A stretch of 64,000 bases of DNA from Rhizophagus irregularis (lineage: Eukaryota > Glomeromycota > Glomeromycetes > Glomerales > Glomeraceae). Shown here one piece after another: positions 46,921 to 59,488 of the stretch (its first letter is position 1; each line of letters begins with the position of its first letter). Below the pieces are notes generated by a model. It saw only the letters and a list, made by a program, of their open reading frames with translations. It did not search any database and was not told the DNA's origin. The DNA lies in the NCBI RefSeq assembly GCF_026210795.1, contig NC_089450.1:372001-436000 (forward strand), written 5' to 3'. The translations under genes and the position numbers were made by a program.

Positions 46921-47590
46921 TAGAGCTCTGCAACCTGACCTGACAGATCAGGTGACCTGACAGATTGACCCAAAATATTCAGGTCAGGTCATTAAATTCA
47001 TGACCTGACACGGGTTGGGTTAGTGCTGGTTGGTACCTGACCTAACCCGTTGACCTGACATATATTTGGGTCAAATAAAATTAAATAACGCCAAAACTTA
47101 TAATGATTCTGGCATTTTTACATGTACAATCAAAAAAAATACTGAAACATCAGTTTCAGCGTTTTTATATGTAAAATTAAAAAGAAAAATGCTGAAACTA
47201 ATGATTCTGGTGTTTTTACATGTAAAATCAAAAAGAAAAACGCTGAAACTAATTATTCCGGCATTTTTACATGTAAAATCAAAATAAAAATGCTGAAACT
47301 ATCAGTTTTGGCATTTTTACATATAAAATCAAAAGGAAAAATGCCAAAATAAATAGTTTTGACATTTTATTTATAAAAATAAAAAGTAAAAAACAGTACA
47401 AAACATTTTTTTACAATATTTAATAATAAAACTTCAGGTAACCCAAGTTACCCGAAGTGACCTGAATACTTTTAGGTCAAATGGGTCGGGTTGGGTCAGA
47501 ACGGTTTACCTGACCTGACCTGACCTAAAAAAAAATTTCAGTTCAGGTTAACCAGGCAACCTGACCCAATCTGACTCGTGCAGAGCTCTA
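46921..47590. mobile_element. 670-bp hAT-like non-autonomous element
   Basis: Inverted ends TAGAGCTCTGCA and TGCAGAGCTCTA with a perfect 8-bp duplication ATTATTTG (46913-46920, 47591-47598). Subterminal regions are dense in AGGTCAGGTCA / TGACCTGACC motifs in both orientations, a typical hAT feature. No transposase. A related fragment with TGACCTGACC and AATTTTCAGGT lies near 41965-42060. Confidence 0.9.
47085..47375. repeat. About 60-bp minisatellite inside the hAT-like element
   Basis: Five to six copies with TTTTTACATGTAAAATCAAA and GCTGAAACTAATGATTC-type words. A short open frame at 47066-47287 only mirrors the repeat. Confidence 0.8.
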
Positions 47591-47617
47591 ATTATTTGTA
47601 ATATAGTAATATTACTT

Positions 47618-47770
47618 TAATTTCAAACTTTACTTAGTAAATAACAAATGACAAAATTTTGAAAATTGATATACTTCATGCCTACTTAGACATTGTTCAT
47701 AGTAAGTCAGCATTTAGAAAATTTTAATTATTATTAGTCTTGAATACAAAAATATAACATAGAAATTTAA
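47618..47770 (-). repeat. Partial further copy of the long-arm sequence
   Basis: CAAACTTTACTTAGTAAATA and AAGTCAGCATTTAG, with AATACAAAAATATAACATAG, match the outer part of the right arm and its flank (about 46760-46905) in direct orientation. A decayed copy or an old tandem duplication split by the hAT-like element. Confidence 0.6.
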
Positions 47771-47822
47771 TGTAAGTCATGATTCACTTGTCAAATATTT
47801 ACAGATTACAGTTTATATATGA

Positions 47823-48985
47823 AGTCGAAATTAAAGCCCAAAAGTAGAAATATTTCGACTTGGGAAGGTCAAAAGTCGAAATTAAAGTTGAAATAGTCGA
47901 AATTACATCATAATCATGTGATTTTTATAATTATAATTTAATATAAAATTTTAAACGTGAATAACTCCGTTAATATTGATGCTACAGATATGAAATACAT
48001 ATCATTGGAATCCTCTTGATGAGCTGAATCCAACCGCGTAAAGATCATAAAAATCGAATCACTGGATGCTTAGTTCGTTAACTTTGAATTTTAAAATTAT
48101 TGTTACTATAAAAATTAGAAGACTATTTAATACCAAATTTTAAAGGTAGTGTGTAGCACGTGATTTTTTAATATATATTGTATAGCAAATTTTTTTGCTG
48201 ATCATTTGTTTACATTTTATATATCACCGCGTGTTACATTTAATATAAACAACCAATAAAATTTAAGATTGCCTATTCGCAAAATCATATATTCCTATTC
48301 GCAATTTCATATGAGGGTTTTTGAAAATTTTTTTTAAGGAATAAAGTTTTTTAAAGTCAATAGACAAAGTTCGAAAATGTGGCTTTCTAACCATATAATT
48401 TTTATCCTTTTATGTTAAGTATAACAAAAATTTATATTGCACAGAAATTTGCGTTACTATATAATATAAAATTTGCCATGTCAATCAATATGAAACTATC
48501 ACGTGATACACAATACCTTTAAATGTGAATAACTCCGTCAATATTAATGCTACAAATATGAAATACATATCATTGGAATCCTCTCGATGAGCTGAATCCA
48601 ACCGCGTAAAGATCATAAACATCGAATTACTGGATGCGGAGTTCGTTAACTTTGAATTTTAAAATTATTGTTTACTATAAAAATTATAAGACTATTTAAT
48701 ACCAAATTTTAAACGTGAATAACTCCGTCAATATTAATGCTACAAATATGAAATACATATCATTGGAATCCTCTCGATGAGCTGAATCCAACCGTGTAAA
48801 GATCATAAAAATCGAATCACTAGATGCGGAGTTCGTTAACTTTGAATTTTAATATTATTGTTTACTATAAAATTATATGACTATGATGTAATTTCGACCA
48901 TTTTGACTTTGGAAGGGCTCAAGTCGAAATCATTTCGACCATTTCGACCATTTTGGAGGTCAAAATTAACCAATTTTGGTTTCAT
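47823..48985. repeat. Foldback-ended repeat with three conserved 150-bp units
   Basis: Ends are inverted: GTCGAAATTACATCATAATC on the left and its counterpart on the right (near 48895), with TTTCGACTTG and AAGGTCAAA words outside them. Inside, a unit running from GTGAATAACTCCGT to GGAGTTCGTTAAC occurs three times, at about 47953-48105, 48521-48665 and 48709-48855, over 90 % identical and far less A+T-rich than the surroundings. No reading frame spans it. Confidence 0.7.
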
Positions 48986-50575
48986 GTATACTACAGTTAC
49001 AATGTAAAAATAGCAAAAAAATAAAGCTGATATTAAAGTTCATATAATATTTAATGAGTTCTAAGAGCTATATACTTGACTTTTTAGATATATTATAATT
49101 ATAAATAAATTGAATTGAATTGAGTAATGTGAAACACATGATATACTATTGATATTTCAATTTTGGTTAATTCTCATCCTATTGGCTGCAGCAAAACTTT
49201 TTCAAACTTTTTTTTTTCAGTTGGTTTTATTTAAATCTGACATTTTTTTTTCTGACAAATTTTTTAGTAATTTTTTATTTAATTTTATTTATTTTTTATT
49301 ATTATTATTATATAAATATATTATTATTTAATTTTTTAAACTTAGATTTAGATCAGGTGATGTAAGCTCCTTTTTTTTCAATTTTTATTTTTTTTTAATA
49401 AAAAATTTTTTCCTAATTACTTTTTTGCTAATTTTTTTATCCTTTAAATTTAAATCAGGTAAGGACAGTGACAGATATTACCTAATATTCTAGGTGGAGG
49501 GAGGTACTTAGTAAAATTATCTAGTCAAAAAAAAAAATTAAATTAATTTTAAAATCCAAATTGAAATCATTTAGAATAATTATCCCTTAAACTGTAAACA
49601 ATTGCGGACAAATCGCAATTTTACCGAAATTTCAGCTCTCATCTAATTTTATGAAAAATAAAGCAATTTTAATAAAATTTTTTTTCAAAATAGTTTAAAT
49701 TATATATTGTGTAGCAATTATTATCATTTATTACCTATTGGTCAAAAGTTGTATTTTAAAATAATCATAAAATTTTAAAAGACTTTGCATTTAACTTTGA
49801 CGATTTTATTGATAATTAATTGTAGCTATATAAAAGCTTAATAGAATCATGTAGAATTTGGTATGAGAAACAACTTTTGTTAATATGATTTTTGATATTT
49901 AAAAGTAGAATTTTGATTTTATATAGAACCTTAGTGAAAATTTTATTATACATTTTAATTATATATTCATAAAAATTAATTTTTTTTTTCTCTATTTTGT
50001 TTATTATAATGCAAAATTTTTATAATGAAAATAAAAGTTATAATAAATATTCAAATAGAAAAAAAAATATGATAAGAAAAGTAAGATTTTACTATATAAA
50101 AATTCTGATACTATTTTTATAGGTTAATTTCTCATCCAATTTTAATGATCAACCGCATATCTAACTCACATAATTTATGGCCAAAATGTAGATCAATTTG
50201 GTTGCAAAATTATGTGACAATCTGGTCAAAATTAAAGAATTTTTATAGCATCATTTATCCTAATTTAGAAATTGCAGGCAAATTTGCTCGCAATACAGTT
50301 TAAAAGATACAAAAATAAATTAATATCAAACTATAAAGTTATTAATAATGTTAATTATTCACAGGAATTCATTTTTTAAGAGGGGAAAATATTAAAGTAG
50401 AAATGTGGCTGTGACACAGTAATTTTATATAGATCATTTTGTAGATCCTTAATTTTTTTTGATTTTTTTGATTTTTTTGATTTATTTAATAAATCTGATA
50501 AATTTGATATATTTGATTTATTTATTTTATTAATTTTATTTACTTTATTTGTTATATTTTATTTATTTTAAATAT
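48986..50575. other. AT-rich intergenic, nothing recognised
   Basis: Long A/T runs, short GATTTTTTT repeats near 50450-50480, and stops in all frames. No gene or clear element border found. Confidence 0.5.
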
Positions 50576-50579
50576 ATTT

Positions 50580-50646
50580 TAAGTATAAAATAAAATTTTA
50601 AGTTTATTTTAAGTATATTTTGGCAAAAATATTTTTTATAGGGTTT
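50580..50646. repeat. Solo end resembling the CCCTAT element
   Basis: On the minus strand this reads CCCTATAAAAAATATTTTTG followed by AAAATATACTTAAAATAAAC and more AAGTATATTTT-type sequence, like the ends and interior of the 531-bp element at 43185-43715. The partner end is not obvious; it may be a truncated copy. Confidence 0.4.
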
Positions 50647-50929
50647 GTATTTGTACCACTTTTGTACCAAATTTCAGGATGTAACCCCTGGTTGGGATAC
50701 TCCACTATTGGGTACCTGCTAACTAAAGGAATTACTGGATTCAGATATTGCTTCTTAGTTCAGGTATCCTATTTTGTTGTTAATAAAGGTCTACTAATTC
50801 TGGAGAAGGAATTGGTTATGTACCTTCCCTTGTTACTAAATAAAGACGTACTATTAACAGTTAATATGTTATTTAATTTTTGAAATATATTGATTTAAAG
50901 AAGCTATGACATACAGCTGCTGATAATAG

Positions 50930-51380
50930 CTCAACCAGTCTACAAAAAAAAAATTAAATAAACTTTTTTTTAAAAATAGATAATTTAATTAAATATTACT
51001 ATATACCTTCTATTTCTTCATCATTTGTATCTCTGATTTACTGTAAAAGATCATAGACTTGTTCTTTGCTAGACATATTAGAAATTTGTCTTATTAGATT
51101 TTTTGTAGTTTTATCAAATGAAATTTAATTGAATTAAAAATAAAATATAATATGTGAAATTATGAATAATTAATAAAATCAATAAACACCTTTCAAAGTG
51201 TATAAAATATGATTTAAAATAAATGTTAAATAACAGATCTAATTCCAATTCTTGGCTTGTGCTACATCTAAGTCAGCCAAGATACAACAACATCTTGTTA
51301 GTGAATATGTAGCAGTAAAGATATTTGTAAAAACTCTACACAGTGATAATACTACAATACTAAAATAATAAAGATAATTT
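50930..51380 (-). pseudogene. Decayed exon fragments (unrecognised)
   Basis: On the minus strand, 51120-51015 reads TTKNLIRQISNMSSKEQVYD and on, with a TAA where a Gln codon (CAA) would fit, then a GTATAT donor. A T-rich tract ending TTGTAG precedes ACTGGTTGAGC near 50940. Farther upstream, 51350-51240 has a Cys-containing piece (RCCCILADLDVAQAKNWN). They look like remnants of one gene with introns; not recognised. Confidence 0.35.
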
Positions 51381-52857
51381 AAATTTACATTTTAAATATT
51401 CAATTAATTAAAAAGAAATCTTTACTTACTTAAATGATAATCAGAATTATATGTATTTATTTCAAATTCACTTTTAAAACTAATATTAATTTGAAACTAT
51501 TCAAGTGTAATTTATTTTGGCTTGTTTAGTAAGCATACATGTAATAATTATTTGATTGTCATTTGTAAAAAGATCTAAATAAATAAATAATTATTAATAT
51601 AACTCACTCATTATAAATTAAGATAGAAATTAAATAAATTTATCAATTTTATGAACATAATAAACTAAATCAAAACTTGTATTTGATACTCATTAAATAA
51701 TGCAATTTGTCAATATTATTAAATAACACATACATTTCAGCTAAAGTTTTTTTATTAAAATAAGCTTTAATTAGATTTTTTATTAATAAATATATTGTTA
51801 TCCTATTAACGATTAAAGAAAACTTTAATGCTTTAACAGGTTAACTGGAGTTTAACTTAATAGAAAAGTCTTAAGTTGATTGCAAATAATCATATAAAAT
51901 AATGTTGAATGTTCAGTTAAAGAAAATAGGTTTTTATTAAAATAATGTAAGATTTTAAATACGACAAAAAATATAAATAATCTTTTGGTTATGAAATTAA
52001 CTATCTTGAATTATACTATTGAAAATAATGCTCTTTTCATATAACTACTGGTATTAAGCTTTAGCAATTTACTTTTTTTTTAATATTTAATATTTTTATA
52101 ATATTTTTTATTAAATACTTTATTTAATACTTTAATTAAAAAAATATTTTATTGAAGTAATTATTAATATTTTATTAAATGAAATTATTATTTTTTTAAA
52201 AAAAAATAAAAATAAAAATTTAATTAATAAATTAAAAGATTGATTTACTTATTTTTTAATATAATTTTTAAAGTTAAATGTAAATAATACTTAGTGATTA
52301 TAATAAAAACTTTTACTTAAAATTATTAATAAAAATATTTATGAAATCTTATTTAATAATAAATAGGATTCTAGTTATATTAAAATTATAAAAGGTAAAA
52401 AATTCAATAATTTTTGTTCAAATTTATCTATAAGAATAATTTTAAAATTAGACAAAGTCTTTAAGATGTTTGGAATTCTAAAAAGATAGAACCTGATATA
52501 ACTAATGAAGTTAAAGTATTCACATATTTATTATAGTACTTTAAAACTTAGAAAAGAGCTTGAATGTTTGTTCAAAAAACCTAAATATTTATAAATCAAA
52601 TTCACTTATATATAGCAACTGATAAAAGAAGTGATTATTTTTAATATTTATTGATAATAATATACAATAAAGAATAATATACAGTAAGAATAATTTACAG
52701 TAAAAAATAATATATAGTATATACTGTATATATATTGTACCAAATTATTATTATTAGAGTATTTTTCTAATAGAGAGTAAATTTTTTTTTTTTAAAAAAA
52801 AAAATGTGATTAAAATAATTTACAGTAAAGATTTATCCCCGCATATTTTTTAATCAA
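51381..52857. other. AT-rich intergenic downstream of LAT gene B
   Basis: No open frame or repeat border of note; a run of TATA-rich sequence at about 52680-52740. Nothing recognised. Confidence 0.5.
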
Positions 52858-54779
52858 TTAACCATATAATTTAACCTTCCACCAATAATATAATATTAAA
52901 GCAATAGAAAGAAAACCATAACTTATAAATATAGGACTCAAATTTTGAATCCTACATTTTTGTGGGTCAAGAAATTGACAGTCGTCAGTTTTGGTGACAA
53001 AGGAAAATGCCAATATAAATAATCCTGCCAATATAAAAAGTCCTGCTAAAGGCAATGGAACTTTAAATTGATTTTCATTATCACGATTTCTTCGAATTAT
53101 TAATAAACCTATACCAGTAGCAACATAAAAAATCCAATAACTATACATGGCGAATTTTGAAAATAAAGTAAAAGTCGTTATAGTAAAACTAGAACCAATA
53201 AAGAATATAATTAATGAACACCAAATGAATTGTGCTAATAAAGCATTAATAGGCGTATCTAAATTATTATTCCAAGTTTTTAGTTCTTTCGAATATTTTG
53301 GGAAAAAATCCGATCTTGCAGCTGCAACAATAACTCTTGATCCGTTCCATACTTCTGATGCTGCTGTGCCAATTACAGAAAGTACGACAAGAGCGGTGAA
53401 AATTCTAACCACTACTTCAGATCCACCAAATAATTGGCGAAAGAATGTTGCGGCTATAGTCTCATCGGAGTCCGTTGAATCTATTAAATTTTCTGGTACA
53501 ACCGAGATAAACGCAATATTTACAAGAAGGTCTATAAAATAATTTAGAATTTTAATATATTATAATATTAAAGTTAGAATAAATTGTAGTATACATACAG
53601 ACTACGATAACAATTCCAACGCTTATGATGTTGCTGTATAAGAGTTTTTTTTCCGGCCTGCGGAATTCATCAAGTGAATCTATAACGTAGATATTGTATC
53701 AGTTATCAATAAAATTTTTTAAAATATATGTATACTATTTACTCACAATTTAAGCTGTTCCATCCATCATAACTAAACATAATCTATAAAATAAAATGAC
53801 TGTTAAAAAAAAAATTCACCAAAAAAAGGACATATATGTTTAATATATTTACCAATAGAACGGAACTAGAATAAGCTGTAATATCTGTATTTCCCTCTAA
53901 TGATTTTTTCCAATTTAATGAACTATCTGGATTTGTAATCAATTTACCAATTCCAGCTATTGCGATAATTGAATATGTGACCAGCTTAATGACAGCTAAT
54001 GATTGATTTATATAAATCGCCCATCTATTACTAAGCATATGATATAACGTTATTATGAATAAAAAGGAAACAGCAATTAACTTTAAAATCCTGAAAAAAA
54101 TAAAATTTTAGATTAGAAATTTTTAGATTACTGCAAGTTATCGTCATTAACAATAAATTTTTCTTACCAAAATGGAGAAAAAGCAAGTTGCCACCCAGTT
54201 GTAACTTGCTTAATATCCTTATCGTATCGGGAACCATTAATAGTATACCAAAAATACTGTGCTGCAGATTGTAAAACTGCACACAAAATTCCTGGTTGAA
54301 TCGCACTAAGTTATAAAATATTTTTAATATTTTTATAAATTCAATTGAAACGGAATTGTATAAAATACTTACAAAATATACATGAAGCTAAAAAGATAGC
54401 TCATCATGTATTCCGGATAAGGATAAGCAGTTTGCAAATACTTTGTTTCCCCTCCACTTATTTTATGTATAACACCAAGTTCAACGTAGGATAAAGAACC
54501 AGCCATAGCAACAATACCGCAAAGTGACCATAATAATAATACAATCCCAGGAGATTTTACCGCCTTCCAAATAATTCCTGGGGAAGTAACGATTCCTGAC
54601 CCAATTACGCTATTTACATTCATACCAATACCATAAACAACGCCTAAAAGCTTGGTCGAATCATTATTCCTACTAAAAATTATTGATTGTGCTGGTGATG
54701 AAGGTGCTGGTGACGAAGGTGTTTGGGATGTTTCATCATTAATTTCACGATCGGACATGGTATCAAGAGTTTCAGGCAT
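52858..54779 (-). CDS. L-type amino acid transporter (LAT/APC family), gene B
   Basis: A 524-residue permease from six exons: 54779-54373, 54305-54168, 54090-53853, 53783-53747, 53679-53599 and 53531-52858; all introns are GT-AG and phases match. The N-tail of about 44 residues is Ser/Pro-rich. GSGI lies at 60-63, followed by SLSYVELG and SGGETKYL; the 37-bp exon encodes the YDGWN segment; the last exon has GSRVIVAAARSDFFPKYSKE and ends in WWKVKLYG. Compared with gene A, the last two introns are absent, their positions being continuous coding sequence in the long last exon, and the C-tail is shorter. Intact throughout. It should work as gene A; the substrate is not inferable. It is the upstream-most member (in window coordinates) of a three-gene cluster. 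Confidence 0.9.
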
Positions 54780-55289
54780 CTTTTCATAAAGAAAATATAC
54801 TTATATATATATTTTTAAAAAATTTTTTTTTTTCAAAAATTGTTTGATATAAAAATCATTTAGCCATTTATCAATAGCAAAATATTTATTTACTCTGTAT
54901 TCGCAAACAAAAAAAAACAAGGCAAACTCTATCTCTTTAAGAGAGGTTATATTTAGACATCAATATGAACTGTACTGTCTGTACGTAAGAAAAAAAAAAA
55001 CAAAAAAGAAAAAAAGAACTCCCTTATGTTTTTCTAATTAGGGTATTACTTTATATAATTTCCCAATTAAGGTTTTCATTGTCTAAAATTCAGTATAACC
55101 TTTTGACTTCATCACTATACTAATTTAGTTAGTCATTGAAAGAAAAATGACACGAGGATAATAAAAATAGAGGTAACCGTCAACCATCATAAACACCAAA
55201 TTTAGCATTTTATTTATTTATCGTATTACAGATATAAATAAATATAATACATTTAATTATTTCTTATCAATTTTTATATTATTACATTC

Positions 55290-55800
55290 TGTTTTCCTGT
55301 AATATAAAGAGACCAAAACATTAAAGCATTAAGAAGAAATACGTAACTAATAAGGAATGAACATGAATCATGTTTTGAACTTTCTTTGGATATTTATTGT
55401 TAACGACAAAAGAAAATGTCAGCGTATACAATATAATCCTGCCAAATAACATAACGTAAAAGTTGGGATGAATATAATTTGATATTTTGAGAAAAAAAAA
55501 ACTGATCTTTATGCTGCAACAATAACTCTTGATCCGTGCTGCCGTGCCCATTACAAGTAGTATGATAAGGCTGTAAGTTCTCAAACGAATACTTCGGATT
55601 CACCAAATAATTTGTTTCTCCATCACCAATTTCAAAGTAAGATAAGAACCCAGACATAGTAATAATTCCACCAATTGTCCATAATAATATGTTTTCAAAG
55701 AGATTTTTTGCCGCCTTCTAAATAATTCTTGGTTTAGTAACCCGATTATATTGTTTATCTTTCATACCAATACGCCAATACCATAAACAAATAATTGGCC
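55290..55800 (-). pseudogene. LAT transporter relic with internal deletion
   Basis: Between genes B and C the minus strand shows decayed LAT sequence. A piece of the first helix (VYGIG) is followed by LLWTIGGIITMSGFLSYFEIG and GGETNYL, which in intact genes ends exon 1. This passes directly into residues matching the late exons (LIILLVMGTAARI, then a piece matching the GSRVIVAAA region in another frame), and finally GRIILYTLTFSFVVN, matching FILAFSFV of gene B. The middle of the protein (exons 2-5) is missing, with frameshifts at each join. A dead tandem copy, nearer to B and C than to D. Confidence 0.8.
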
Positions 55801-57424
55801 AAAGTTTTAATTATAGGAAATTCCGAAAAGAAAGATCTATAGTATATCGTATCTGTATTGACCTGAATGTTGTACGAAATTTCATCTATTTTGATTTTCT
55901 TGCAAATAGTGCAACTTAATAATTTCGAAAATAAATTTGTGTAAAATTGTAAAATCTAACTTATTTTGTTAGCGTGATCTTCGCTGTTCTTAATTTAGTA
56001 TACTCAATTATCATTGATAATTGTCTTTTAAATAATATGATTCTTTTGCCAGTTACTTTTTTCATTGTTTATTATAATATAAAAAATAAAAAGAAATCTC
56101 AAATTTAACTTATAACCTGAGTTAATATTTTCTGGCCGAGAAAAATGCTTGATCGACACTTGTGTGAGATGTTTATCGCGTGACTCGTATGTATTTTTTC
56201 TACACGATTTAATCTTATTTTCACGGAACGAGAATGTTCGGTTCATATGCTAACTTATTTTTTACATAATATGATAATCACAAATTTTAAAGTGGTTATA
56301 CTAGTACAGCTTATTTGTAAATTCATGCAAAGAACTCATTCAAAATATACGCCATCAGTACCACTTTTCATATTAAACGTGTAACAACTTTTCAAATATG
56401 AGTAACGTAAGATGAAAAAAATTTGAAATTGCAATGCCACGTGATTTATACTAACGTTGACGGCAAGTATCATCATGCCTTGTCTTGGTTATCCTCTCTG
56501 AGCTTGCCGATTGGTGTTTTAGATCATAGTCTTTAGTTATATTATACATATCATACATATTAAGGGACTTCTCTTTAAAACAGAGTTTTTTTTCCCATAT
56601 TTTTATTTTGGCGGAGAACATATTTGTGTTTTGGTTAGAGAACATATTTATGTTTTGGTTGGTTCGTAAGATATCACTTTTTTTTTTTTGAAACATCTTA
56701 AAAGTAAACGAGATGGCTTAAACAAATTTTTTCGTTTTAGTATATATTATAAGGTAAAATATTTAATTGGAGATACATAAATGGTTTATATTTCTAACAA
56801 TGAATTCTCGTATTGATTTTCAAAATTTATTTTTAAACCGAAGGCTTAAATCTTCTGTGACACCTTGTGTTTTAGAATTTCAGAATAATCAATTTAAAAT
56901 CACCTTTTCTAGTTTAAAGTTCTGAGAGAATTCAAAAAAATTCCGAAACTTTAGTAAAAATATTATATAATAAGGTTTAAAAAATTTTGCCAAGAATTTA
57001 TTTGAAACACATAAGGATTAAGGACTATTAATCCCGGTTGGATAATAGATTTTCCATAACCCGATCATATTTAGGATTGTTTGTAGTTGATAATTGTGAA
57101 TTGTCAAAAAAAAAAAAAATATTATTCATGTGCAAATATAGAATCCTATCCCGTTTGATAAACAAGATCTCTTTCACTTGTGAATTAATTAAGATTTTAT
57201 TTAAGATTTAACAAAGAATTTTTATATTAATTTTAATTTAATGCACACAAATGATTTGCGATAATTTTAAATTACGTGAATTTTTGATATTCTGTGTATC
57301 AAAAATGTCGAACACAATAAAATTACTACTAAATTTCAGGTTAATTACTGGTGTTATAGAATTTATTTAACAAAAATACACTTTAAGGTTACTAAGTTGT
57401 TATATAAAATAATTTACATATGTA

Positions 57425-57463
<39 letters not shown>

Positions 57464-57512
57464 AAGTATTATATTTATAATAATAATAAACAAATAAAAT
57501 AAAATAATTTAA
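55801..57512. other. Intergenic within the LAT cluster
   Basis: No gene seen. Less A+T-extreme at 56030-56700, where short minus-strand frames (56028-56246, 56451-56696) lack any family signal. A TA microsatellite lies at about 57430-57462. Confidence 0.45.
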
Positions 57513-59456
57513 TTATGAATTGATTTGACTATCCATACTATCATGATCAGCAGCTATTCTCATAACAGCGGCTTCCTGTTGCTTCTTCTTAGTATCCCAC
57601 CAATAATAAAAGAAATACCAAGATAATAATGCAACAAATAAGAAACCGTAACTGAGCACAATTGGTGATAATTTTTGTGCCCTCAAAGGACCCAAAACGT
57701 CTTCACCACAATTAGGTTTATCATCAGGACATTTTACATTGACAATAAAAGAGAATATTAATATAAAAACTCCTCCTAGAATAAAAATTCCTGCTACAGG
57801 TAATGGTACTTTAAAGAATTTTTCTTCTAATCTTGATAATAATTTGAGATTACTGCTATTAGTACCCCTATCATTACTTCTGTTAAGTTCTTCATCATCC
57901 TTTTCAAGTTGTCTTTTCATTTTGTAATTTTTACTTCTCTTTCGAATTAACTATAAAAGAAAAAAAATATACATATATAATTAGTCGATTTAACAAAAAA
58001 ATAATTAATTAATAATTTTTATACGTACCAATAAACCTATACCAGTAGCAAGATAAAATATCCAATAACTGTAACTGGCAAAATTTGAAAATAATACAAA
58101 ACTTGAAATTGAAAAACTACCACCAACGAATATCATAAGGATTGAACACCAAATGAATTGTGCTAATAAAGCATTGATAGGTGTATTAAAACGTTCATTC
58201 CAATTTCTTAATTCTCGTGAATATTTTGGGAAAAAATCTGATTTTGCCGCTGCGACAATAACTCTTGATCCACTCCATACATCTACTGCAGCGGTACCCA
58301 TTACAGAAAGTACAACAAGGAAGGTAAAAAATCTAGCAATCGTTTCGTTGCCTCCGAATAATTGTCTAAAAAATTCTGCAGCTATGGTTTCATCTATCTT
58401 ACTATTGTTTATTATAAGTTCTTGTGGTACGACCGAAATAAATGCAACATTTACAAGAAGATCTATATATATAAAAAAATATACACGTATATTTTAGAAT
58501 TTAGGTTGCCAACTGATATTGATATTATCCCTTAAATGGTCTAGCAACGTCATTTAAGGGATAATTAGATGGTAAGCTTTTTACATAAAACCAAATATTT
58601 TATGTCAAAAGTTTCATCAAAATCTATATTTTACGTACACATTACTGTAACAATTGCGACACTAATACTATTGCTGAGAATCAATTTCTTTTCTGGGTTC
58701 CTGAACTCATCCAAAGAATCTACAAAAACATATTAAATTATCTGTTAATAAGTATATATATATATAGTACTATTAATCTTTAAATGAAAAAAAAAGTTTT
58801 AAATTAATAAACATGACGTACAATTCAAGTTATTCCATCCATTATATGTGAACATAATCTGTTAATAAAAAAATAATAATAATAATAGTAATGTAGCTCT
58901 ATTCGTTGTATATCATTCCGAAGTGAAGACACGTAGAAAATAATAATAATAATAATATCGTGTAACACTGCTTACAATATTCCCTTTATAAATACCCTCA
59001 CATCATAAGACATGGGTATATTCAATGAAAGTTATTGTATAAGACTAATATTCGACATTTAACGAAATATTCACGGTATTATACAATTTTAAATTCAGGT
59101 ATTTTAAAATACCTCGCCGGTGTATTATAAGCAGCGTTATACGGTTTATCTTATAATAATTACCGATAAAATAGTAGTAGATGAATATGTTGCAATATCT
59201 GTATCTCCACTTAACGGCGTTTGCCAATTTTTACGACTCGTTTCTGTATTTTGACATAATTTATATAATCCAGCTAGAGCAATTATTGAATAAGTAATCA
59301 ATTTTATAATAGCGAGACTCTGATTTATCATAGCTGCCCATCTGTTACTAAGCATATGATAAACTGTTATGATAAATAACAGTACGATTGCTAAAAGTTT
59401 TATAAACCTAGAAAAATAAGAATTAAATTTTTAATTGCTGATCTCATCCAAATCGG

Positions 59457-59488
<32 letters not shown>

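Noticed and set aside
47066-47287. 73-codon frame with repeated FLHVKSKRK-type residues
   Set aside because: It simply translates the 60-bp minisatellite of the hAT-like element.
53147-53542. 131-codon plus-strand frame opposite LAT gene B (similar ones opposite C and D)
   Set aside because: Antisense shadows of the conserved LAT exons; they recur at the same place in each paralogue.
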